Source of the DNA: an uncultured Eubacteriales bacterium
GTDB taxonomy: Bacteria; Bacillota; Clostridia; Lachnospirales; Lachnospiraceae
Reading direction: 5' to 3'
NCBI GenBank assembly: GCA_902772745.1
Contig: CACYBV010000082.1
Location: 1 to 7,039, forward strand
DNA: 7,039 bases
Shown here: piece by piece, positions 1 to 6,578 of the stretch
How positions within the stretch are numbered: the stretch's first letter is position 1
Layout: each line of letters opens with the position of its first letter
Position numbers and translations under genes: made by a program
Notes under the pieces: generated by a model
What the model was told of the DNA's origin: nothing
The model's input: only the letters and a program-made list of their open reading frames with translations
The model's database searches: none

Positions 1-1
1 C

Positions 2-481
2 TGGTATGAAAACACAATCGGTTCCTGGATGCCAAAGCAGATCTTTGTACTGATCGTTTCCATGATTCCGGTAATTGAGCTTCGCGGGGGACTGATTATC
101 GCCAGGCTTCTGTCGATGCCGTTCTGGGAGGCGAACCTGTTCTGCATTATCGGAAACATCATTCCGATTCCCTTTATTCTTCTGTTTATCCGCAGGATAT
201 TCGCTTTTATGAAACGGCACAACATCCTGAAAAAAATGGTGGAAAAACTGGAAGCGCGCGCGGAGAAAAAAAATAAGGCGAAGGAGCGCGGAGAATTCGT
301 ATTCCTTCTGACATTCGTCGGGATACCGCTCCCCGGAACCGGCGCCTGGACAGGATCGATCATCGCTTCCCTGATGCAGTATAATATCAAAAAAGCTTCG
401 ATTGCGATCATTCTCGGGGTCCTGATGGCTGCGGCGATTATCGATATCCTGGCCTATGCGATTCCCGGCCTGATCCTGTGA
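2..481 (+). CDS. Small multidrug export family membrane protein (COG2426), 5' end missing
   Basis: This is the 3' part of a gene for a small integral membrane protein of the COG2426 / Sm_multidrug_ex family. The name is historical and the transported substrate is not established. The first ATG in view is at 29, but the frame stays open to the left edge (codons from position 2 read WYENTIGSW before that Met) and no ribosome binding site precedes 29, so the true start is probably upstream of the window. Seen in the protein, counted from that Met: a first hydrophobic segment with the family hallmark PVIELRGG (about residues 14-21), a second with GNIIPIPFILLF (about 42-53), a charged cytoplasmic loop rich in Lys/Glu/Arg (about 60-88), then a third segment carrying the PLPGTGAWTGS motif (about 101-111) and a final hydrophobic helix ending at the C terminus. 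The ELRG and PLPGTGAW motifs are what identify the family. It sits 63 bases before ispD on the same strand; no terminator is visible between them. Confidence 0.85.
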   Translation, partial: WYENTIGSWMPKQIFVLIVSMIPVIELRGGLIIARLLSMPFWEANLFCIIGNIIPIPFILLFIRRIFAFMKRHNILKKMVEKLEARAEKKNKAKERGEFVFLLTFVGIPLPGTGAWTGSIIASLMQYNIKKASIAIILGVLMAAAIIDILAYAIPGLIL

Positions 482-533
482 TACTGACTGCGTACGGGGT
501 ATGAAAACGGTGCTAAATACAGGGTTTTGAATT

Positions 534-537
534 GGAG
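534..537 (+). promoter_or_regulatory. Ribosome binding site that sets the ispD start
   Basis: A GGAG at 534-537 lies 7 bases before the ATG at 545. This favours ATG 545 over the in-frame TTG at 527, which has no comparable site at the proper distance and would add six residues (start-NWRPI) in front of the conserved nucleotide-binding strand. Confidence 0.7.
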
Positions 538-544
538 ACCGATT

Positions 545-1255
545 ATGGAAAAGATTCACGCACTGGTCCTCGCAGCCGGAAAAGGCAGCAGGATGCGGAC
601 CGAAATCCATAAGCAATTTCTGACATACAAAGGCGAAGCGCTGTTCCTTCGAAGTGTCCGCACCTTTCTTTCCTGCGGGATACCGGTGACGGTTGTGACC
701 GGAGAGGAGGATATCCGGGAAGTGCGGAGACGGCTTTCGGAAGCGGATTTTTCAGATGCTTTTGAAGCCTGTGAAAAGACGCTTCCTTGCCCCGAGGTAA
801 CCGCAGGAGGCGCGGAACGCTTTCTGTCCGCGTACCGGGGCCTTTTATTTCTTGAGGAGAATTATGCACCGGATATCGTCCTGATCCACGACGCCGCCCG
901 GCCCTTTGTGACGGAGGAGATTATCACGGCTGACCTGGAAAACGTCCGCGCCTGCGGCAGTGCGGTGACTGCGGTCCCCAGTAAGGATACGGTGAAAATC
1001 GCGGACGCTCAGGGCTTTGTCTCTGAAACGCCCGAAAGAAGCCGTGTTTATATGGTACAGACGCCCCAGGCTTTTTATTTTCGTGAAATACTCGAAGCAT
1101 ACGAGCGGATGTTCGGATCAGGAGAAGAGCTTTTTGGGATCACCGACGACGCATCGGTCATGGAGCGGTACGGAAACCGCCGCGTCAGGCTTTCTCCCGG
1201 AAGCTACGGGAATATCAAGATTACGACCCCGGAGGACCTGAAATATCTGGACTGA
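545..1255 (+). CDS. ispD: 2-C-methyl-D-erythritol 4-phosphate cytidylyltransferase
   Basis: IspD joins CTP and MEP to give CDP-methylerythritol plus pyrophosphate, the third step of the cytosolic MEP route to isopentenyl diphosphate. The protein is 236 residues from ATG 545, the usual family size. The glycine-rich CTP-binding loop LVLAAGKGSRM is at residues 7-17, with the catalytic Arg16 and Lys23 (in HKQF) matching the E. coli Arg20/Lys27 pair. GGAERFLS, the family GGxxRxxS motif, follows in mid-protein. HDAARPFV holds Asp116 and Arg119, QTPQAF precedes the dimer-arm region, TDDAS is at 200-204, and Lys225 in NIKITTPEDL closes the substrate pocket. All key residues expected for an active enzyme are present. 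The related TarI (ribitol-5-phosphate cytidylyltransferase) shares this fold, but no tarJ-like reductase is adjacent, so IspD is preferred. The enzyme acts as a homodimer (family knowledge). The next gene follows after 74 bases without a clear terminator, so co-transcription is plausible. Confidence 0.93.
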   Translation: MEKIHALVLAAGKGSRMRTEIHKQFLTYKGEALFLRSVRTFLSCGIPVTVVTGEEDIREVRRRLSEADFSDAFEACEKTLPCPEVTAGGAERFLSAYRGLLFLEENYAPDIVLIHDAARPFVTEEIITADLENVRACGSAVTAVPSKDTVKIADAQGFVSETPERSRVYMVQTPQAFYFREILEAYERMFGSGEELFGITDDASVMERYGNRRVRLSPGSYGNIKITTPEDLKYLD

Positions 1256-1318
1256 TTAAAAGGAACGAAAGAAAAAGGACGAAAATGGTTTGCACCGGCG
1301 GATAAATGCTCAGACAAC

Positions 1319-1323
1319 AGGAG
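1319..1323 (+). promoter_or_regulatory. Ribosome binding site that sets the ABC exporter start
   Basis: AGGAG at 1319-1323 stands 6 bases before ATG 1330. An in-frame ATG at 1306 would add eight residues (MLRQQEKN) but has no good ribosome binding site, and this AGGAG would lie inside its reading frame. ATG 1330 is therefore the better start. Confidence 0.75.
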
Positions 1324-1329
1324 AAAAAC

Positions 1330-3084
1330 ATGCTGAAAAGATTCATACGTTATTACCGGCCGGAACGGAAAATATTTGTGCTGGACATGCTTGCGTCCCT
1401 GATGATTTCCATGCTCGGGCTGACTTTCCCGATCATGACCCGGCGCATGCTCAATACCTACATTCCGGACAAAAATGTCCGGATGATTATTCTGGCCGCG
1501 GTGATTGTGCTTGTGATGTACGCAATCCGCGCTTTCCTGCAGTTTTTCATCCAGTACGAAGGCCATATGATGGGCACGAGGATCCAGGCCGAGATGCGGC
1601 GGGACATGTTCGACCATCTGGAGACCCTGCCCTATAAATACTATGACAACCATGAAACCGGCAAGATCATGTCCCGCATGACGAACGACCTGCAGGATAT
1701 TTCGGAGCTTGCGCATCACGGGCCTGAGAATATCATCATTTCGACGATCACGATCATCCTTTCCCTGATCTATCTCTGCACGATCAATGTCTGGCTGACG
1801 CTTCTCGTGTTTGCCTGCGTACCGATCCTTTTTCTGATCACGCTGATGCTGCAGAAGAAGATGCGAAAGGCCTTTGCGGAGAGCCGGAAGGCGATCGCCG
1901 AGATCAATGCTTCCGTGGAATCCAGCGTCCAGGGGATCCGGGTTACGAAAGCCTACAACAACGCCGCGAAAGAGCGGGAAAAGTTCGAGATCGGAAACGA
2001 GCATTATATAGAAGCGCGGCGCCTCGGCTTTAAGGCCATGGGGCAGTTCGGTGCTTCGACGCAGTTTGTGACGAATCTGTTCAATATCGTCGTACTTCTC
2101 GGCGGCGGTCTGTTCATGTACGCGGGAAAGATCGATTTCGCGGACCTTTCCGCCTTCTTCCTGTCGGTAAACCTCTTCATCAATCCGGTCACGACGCTGA
2201 TCAATTTCATGGAACAGTACCAGAACGGTGTGACGGGCTTCGAACGCTTTATCGAGATTCTCGACGAGAAGCCTGAGACGGATGATGAGGAAGCAAGAGA
2301 CGCCGGCGAACTTCTCGGCGAGATCGAATTTCAGGATGTTTCCTACAGTTTCGACGACAAGAACGAAGTGCTTGAACACATCAGTATGAAGATCGGACGC
2401 GGCAGAAAGTATGCGCTTGTCGGGCCTTCCGGAGGCGGTAAGACGACGATCTGCCACCTGCTGCCGCATTTCTATGACATTCAGGAGGGAAAAATCCTGA
2501 TTGACGGGAAGGACATCCGCTCGTATACGATGGAATCCCTGCGGAGAAATATCGGAATTGTCCAGCAGGACATCTATCTGTTCAACGCTTCTGTCCGTGA
2601 CAACATCCTCTATGGGCGGCTGGACGCGACGGATGAAGAGGTAATCGAGGCCGCGAAACGTGCGAATATCCACGATTATATTCTCCAGATGCCGCAGGGT
2701 TACGACACGGAGATCGGTGAACGCGGCGTGCGGCTTTCCGGAGGACAGAAGCAGCGGCTGTCGATCGCGCGGGTATTCTTAAAGGATCCGGCGATCCTGA
2801 TTCTCGATGAGGCGACAAGCGCTCTTGATAACACGACGGAGCTTCTCATCCAGCAGTCCCTGGATGAGCTTTGCAGGGGCAGGACGACGATCGTCGTCGC
2901 GCACCGGCTCTCCACGATCAAGAACGCCGATGAAATCGCGGTGATTTCAAGAGGGCATATCGTAGAGCAGGGAACGCATGAGCAGCTGATGCAGAAGAAC
3001 GGCGAGTATGCGGCGCTGTACCGCCTGCAGTTCCGGGACCAGGATACGGAAAACCCGGAAGCGCTTTCCATCGACATCGGATGA
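1330..3084 (+). CDS. ABC exporter half-transporter (fused membrane and ATPase domains, MsbA/BmrA-like)
   Basis: This 584-residue inner-membrane protein is an exporter of the type that works as a dimer and pumps lipids, drugs or peptides outward using ATP; the substrate cannot be read from sequence. The membrane domain spans roughly residues 1-310, with six hydrophobic helices near 15-37, 50-75, 134-152, 156-176, 244-268 and 274-296. The ATPase domain follows: an A-loop Tyr in VSYSFDD, Walker A GPSGGGKTT (365-373), the Q-loop in IVQQD (Gln413), signature LSGGQ (469-473), Walker B ILILDE with catalytic Glu494, SALD D-loop, and the H-loop His525 in VVAHRLSTI. Every catalytic motif is canonical. 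Each site can therefore hydrolyse ATP, and with no second half-transporter next door, a homodimer is the simplest reading (inference). The length is typical for the family, and there is no extra peptidase or substrate-binding domain. The gene follows ispD closely and is followed by a separate promoter region for mreB. Confidence 0.93.
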   Translation: MLKRFIRYYRPERKIFVLDMLASLMISMLGLTFPIMTRRMLNTYIPDKNVRMIILAAVIVLVMYAIRAFLQFFIQYEGHMMGTRIQAEMRRDMFDHLETLPYKYYDNHETGKIMSRMTNDLQDISELAHHGPENIIISTITIILSLIYLCTINVWLTLLVFACVPILFLITLMLQKKMRKAFAESRKAIAEINASVESSVQGIRVTKAYNNAAKEREKFEIGNEHYIEARRLGFKAMGQFGASTQFVTNLFNIVVLLGGGLFMYAGKIDFADLSAFFLSVNLFINPVTTLINFMEQYQNGVTGFERFIEILDEKPETDDEEARDAGELLGEIEFQDVSYSFDDKNEVLEHISMKIGRGRKYALVGPSGGGKTTICHLLPHFYDIQEGKILIDGKDIRSYTMESLRRNIGIVQQDIYLFNASVRDNILYGRLDATDEEVIEAAKRANIHDYILQMPQGYDTEIGERGVRLSGGQKQRLSIARVFLKDPAILILDEATSALDNTTELLIQQSLDELCRGRTTIVVAHRLSTIKNADEIAVISRGHIVEQGTHEQLMQKNGEYAALYRLQFRDQDTENPEALSIDIG

Positions 3085-3118
3085 TGGAGGACAATCTTTT
3101 TGAATTCTTCACACAATT

Positions 3119-3134
3119 CGGATTGACAAATCCG
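3119..3134. repeat. Inverted repeat covering the mreB -35 box
   Basis: CGGATT, a GACA spacer, then AATCCG form a perfect 6-bp inverted repeat. Its left arm and spacer contain the whole -35 hexamer TTGACA (3123-3128). Such a position is typical of a repressor operator, but a 6-bp repeat with a short spacer could easily arise by chance in a gap of this size, and I recognise no known operator. Confidence 0.35.
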
Positions 3135-3156
3135 CGTCCATGTTCTAAACTATAAT
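3123..3156 (+). promoter_or_regulatory. Sigma-A-type promoter for mreB
   Basis: A perfect -35 box TTGACA lies at 3123-3128. After exactly 17 bases comes TAAACT (3146-3151, four of six matches to the -10 consensus). It overlaps a perfect TATAAT at 3151-3156 that would sit at a 22-base spacing, too long to be the main partner. The predicted start of transcription is about 3157-3160, giving a leader of roughly 90 bases before the mreB ATG. The promoter is in the only long gap of the left half and gives mreB expression independent of the upstream ABC exporter gene. Confidence 0.75.
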
Positions 3157-3158
3157 CG

Positions 3159-3180
3159 ACCGGCGAAAAGACCGGTTTTT
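3159..3180 (+). terminator. Short hairpin plus T-run at the predicted mreB transcript start
   Basis: ACCGG (3159-3163) pairs with CCGGT (3172-3176) around an 8-base A-rich loop and runs straight into TTTTT (3176-3180). The shape is that of a weak intrinsic terminator, but it begins at about +1 of the predicted mreB transcript. It could end read-through transcription arriving from the ispD-ABC side, while also serving as a 5' protective hairpin on the mreB mRNA. The 5-bp stem is short, so the terminator role is uncertain. Confidence 0.4.
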
Positions 3181-3196
3181 GATTGATAAAAGTTAT

Positions 3197-3219
3197 CTGC
3201 CGTGACATTTTCACGGCGG
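3197..3219 (+). promoter_or_regulatory. Leader hairpin upstream of mreB ribosome binding site
   Basis: CTGCCGTGA (3197-3205) pairs with TCACGGCGG (3211-3219) over nine positions, with one T-G wobble, around the 5-base loop CATTT. The core GCCGTGA/TCACGGC is a perfect 7-bp match. No T-run follows, so it is not a terminator. It ends 18 bases before the ribosome binding site and is within the predicted 5' leader. It may affect mRNA stability or translation, or may be a DNA operator; I do not recognise it as a known riboswitch or protein site. Confidence 0.5.
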
Positions 3220-3237
3220 TTGATCTGATAGATTTCC

Positions 3238-3242
3238 GGAGG
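3238..3242 (+). promoter_or_regulatory. Ribosome binding site that sets the mreB start
   Basis: GGAGG at 3238-3242, six bases before ATG 3249, is a strong site. It rules out the longer in-frame reading from TTG 3183, which would add 22 residues unlike any MreB N terminus and would run through the leader hairpin. Confidence 0.85.
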
Positions 3243-3248
3243 TTTGAA

Positions 3249-4265
<1,017 letters not shown>

Positions 4266-4306
4266 GGAGCAGGAAACAACAGGGCGGCAGTCCTGATATA
4301 GATTCA

Positions 4307-4349
4307 GCAGGCGGATGTTTCGTTTACGGACAGCCGCCTGCGGTATTTT
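4307..4349 (+). terminator. Probable intrinsic terminator after mreB
   Basis: GCAGGCGG (4307-4314) and CCGCCTGC (4334-4341) form a perfect 8-bp GC-rich stem, starting 41 bases after the mreB stop. Inside it, after one A/G mismatch, TGT (4316-4318) and ACA (4330-4332) continue the pairing, leaving a short loop. GGTATTTTC follows, a short, interrupted T-run, so termination may be partial. The alternative is an RNA-processing or attenuating hairpin between mreB and recD2. Confidence 0.6.
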
Positions 4350-4370
4350 CAAAGGGGAACTTACACAAAA

Positions 4371-6578
4371 ATGGACACAGTTTCAGGTTATGTCGAGAGG
4401 ATCACCTTCCGCAACGAGGAGAACGGTTATACAGTGCTGGCGCTTTCCGACGGCGGGAAGGAAACCGTCCTGACCGGCGTATTTCCGACGCTTTCCGAGG
4501 GCGAATTCATCCGGGCGGAAGGCGACATCGTCATTCATCCTGTTTACGGCGAACAGATGAAGGTTGAGCGTTATGAATTCATCACGCCCTCAGACCGGGC
4601 ATCGATTGAAAAATATCTGAGCTCCGGCGCAGTCAAAGGCATCGGCCCGGCACTCGCCGCGAGGATCGTCGCAAAATTCGGGGACGATACTTTCCGCATC
4701 ATCGAAGAGGAGCCGGAGCGGCTCGCGGAGGTCCGCGGGATCAGCGAACGCTCGGCGATGGCGATTGCGCAGAGGATTGTCGAGAAGCGCGAAATCCGCT
4801 CAGCCGTTATTTTCCTCCAGCAGTACGGGATGACTTTCAACATGGCCGCGAAAATCTTCCGCGAATACGGCATGAAGCTGTACAGCATCGTCCGGGAAAA
4901 TCCGTATAAGCTTTCCGAGGATATCGATGGGATCGGATTCCGAACGGCCGACCAGATTGCACAAAAGAACGGCATCCGCGAAGATTCGGAATTCCGTATC
5001 CGGGCGGGACTCCTGTATGCGCTTTCCCAGGCGGTGTCCTTCGGACATACCTACCTTCCGAAGGAGGAGCTGCTGCAGGCGGCGGAAGAGCTCCTGTCGG
5101 TACAGATTGCGGATTTTGAACACCTGCTTGAGGATCTTGCCGCGGAGAAAAAGCTGCATCTTGTGCGTGACTGCGGGGAGTGCCGCGTTTATCTCAACTC
5201 CTTTTACCGGATGGAGCTCGATTCGGCCCGGATCCTTCGGGATATGAACCTTCGGGATGAAGCGCTGCCGGATTCGGAGATCGACCGGAAGCTTTTCGCG
5301 CTTCAGGAGGAAAACCGGATTACGCTGGATCCTCTGCAGCACGAGGCCGCGCATGTCGCTGTGAAGAACGGAATTTCGATCATCACCGGCGGCCCGGGAA
5401 CCGGGAAGACCACAATTATCAACCTGATCATCAGCTATTTTATCCGGGAAGGACTGGACATCCTTCTCGCGGCGCCGACGGGGCGCGCGGCGAAAAGGAT
5501 GACGGAGGCCACGGGCTACGAAGCGCAGACCATTCACCGGATGCTGGAGGTCAGCGGGAATCCGGCCGGCGGATCGGTATTCCAGCGGAATTCCGAGATG
5601 CCGCTCGAAGCGGATGTCGTGATTATCGATGAAATGTCGATGGTGGACACAATGCTGATGCACGCGCTTCTTAAGGCGATGGTACCCGGGATGCGGCTGA
5701 TACTCGTCGGAGATGTGAACCAGCTGCCTTCGGTCGGGCCGGGAGAAGTCCTGAAAAGCCTGATCGATTCGGAATGCTTTCCTGTAGTGCGGCTCACGAA
5801 GATTTTCCGTCAGGCGGAAGAAAGCGATATCATCGTCAACGCGCACCGCATCAATGAAGGAGAAATCGTCGAAAAAAAGGCGTCAAAGGACTTCCTTTTC
5901 ATCCTCCGTGACGAAGCGGCGCGGATCACCGGCGCGACTGTTACGCTGCTTCGGGAAAAACTTCCTCCCTATGTCGGTGCGGACATCAGCGAACTGCAGG
6001 TCCTTTCCCCGATGCGAAAAGGCGTTTTAGGCGTCGAAAATCTCAACCGGGTGCTTCAGGATCAGCTGAATCCGCCCTCTCCGAAAAAACTTGAAAAAGA
6101 ATTCTCTTTCGGCCTGTTCCGCGAGGGCGACAAGGTCATGCAGATCAAAAACGATTATCAGATGGAATGGGAAATCGAAGGAACTTATCCGAAAAAGACC
6201 GGGACGGGGATCTTCAACGGGGACATGGGCGTGATCAAAAGAATCAGCTTTTTCGAAGAAACGATTACAGTGCTTTTCGATGAGGAAAAGACCGTGGTCT
6301 ATCCCTTCTCCGCGGCGGACAGCCTCGAACTTGCCTATGCGGTGACGATCCACAAATCTCAGGGTTCGGAGTACCCTGCGGTCATTATCCCGCTTCTTTC
6401 CGGGCCGCAGCTTCTGATGACGAGAAACCTTTTGTACACCGGTGTGACGCGCGCGAAGAAATGCGTCTGCATCGTCGGGTCCTACGACACTTTCTGCCGG
6501 ATGATCCGAAACGACCGGGAACAGAAACGCTACAGCGGACTCCGGGACATGATCCGCGAACTCTATGGCGATCATTGA
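4371..6578 (+). CDS. recD2: RecD2-type ATP-dependent 5'-3' DNA helicase
   Basis: RecD2 is a superfamily 1B helicase that unwinds DNA 5' to 3' and acts in repair and replication-fork maintenance in bacteria lacking RecBCD partners. The protein has 735 residues, within the family range. The N-terminal GYVERITFRNEENGYTVL segment is the RecD2-specific OB-like region. A helix-hairpin-helix tract around residues 83-110 (SSGAVKGIGPALAARIVAKF) follows, and more such repeats run to about 200. The helicase core begins near 320: Walker A GGPGTGKTT (340-348), motif Ia APTGRAAKRM, Walker B IIDEMSM with Asp420/Glu421, motif III GDVNQLPSVGPGE (447-459), motif IV FRQ with Arg480, and motif VI region HKSQGSE (661-667) and YTGVTRAKK with Arg694. 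All motifs are intact. AAAGGGG at 4351-4357 is 13 bases from ATG 4371, longer than usual, but the N terminus fits the family and no better start is visible. Translation of comF begins inside its last codons. Confidence 0.95.
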   Translation: MDTVSGYVERITFRNEENGYTVLALSDGGKETVLTGVFPTLSEGEFIRAEGDIVIHPVYGEQMKVERYEFITPSDRASIEKYLSSGAVKGIGPALAARIVAKFGDDTFRIIEEEPERLAEVRGISERSAMAIAQRIVEKREIRSAVIFLQQYGMTFNMAAKIFREYGMKLYSIVRENPYKLSEDIDGIGFRTADQIAQKNGIREDSEFRIRAGLLYALSQAVSFGHTYLPKEELLQAAEELLSVQIADFEHLLEDLAAEKKLHLVRDCGECRVYLNSFYRMELDSARILRDMNLRDEALPDSEIDRKLFALQEENRITLDPLQHEAAHVAVKNGISIITGGPGTGKTTIINLIISYFIREGLDILLAAPTGRAAKRMTEATGYEAQTIHRMLEVSGNPAGGSVFQRNSEMPLEADVVIIDEMSMVDTMLMHALLKAMVPGMRLILVGDVNQLPSVGPGEVLKSLIDSECFPVVRLTKIFRQAEESDIIVNAHRINEGEIVEKKASKDFLFILRDEAARITGATVTLLREKLPPYVGADISELQVLSPMRKGVLGVENLNRVLQDQLNPPSPKKLEKEFSFGLFREGDKVMQIKNDYQMEWEIEGTYPKKTGTGIFNGDMGVIKRISFFEETITVLFDEEKTVVYPFSAADSLELAYAVTIHKSQGSEYPAVIIPLLSGPQLLMTRNLLYTGVTRAKKCVCIVGSYDTFCRMIRNDREQKRYSGLRDMIRELYGDH

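Noticed and set aside
501..530. A 9-codon ORF (MKTVLNTGF) and a TGCTAAATA extended -10-like word before ispD
   Set aside because: The ORF has only a weak, badly spaced GGGG in front, and the -10-like word has no matching -35 box. Neither is enough to call a leader peptide or a promoter.
1204..2673. A 489-codon open frame on the - strand opposite the ABC exporter gene
   Set aside because: It is a shadow of a canonical ABC exporter. The product is rich in His, Arg and Asp in a low-complexity way, has no recognisable domain and no good ribosome binding site context.
3081..3155. A 24-codon ORF starting in an ATGA overlap with the ABC exporter stop
   Set aside because: There is no ribosome binding site, and it runs through the mreB promoter boxes and stops within TATAAT. 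It is probably a by-product of the promoter sequence.
3183..3248. A 22-residue N-terminal extension of MreB from TTG 3183
   Set aside because: The strong GGAGG six bases before ATG 3249 and the typical MreB N terminus from that ATG make the extension very unlikely.
4323..4349. Possible recD2 promoter TTTACG ... TATTTT
   Set aside because: The spacing is 15 bases, both boxes are weak matches, and both lie within or beside the hairpin, which explains the sequence better.
4800..5846. A 348-codon open frame on the - strand opposite recD2
   Set aside because: It lies wholly within recD2, whose helicase motifs are intact, and its product is the usual Arg/His/Pro-rich shadow translation.
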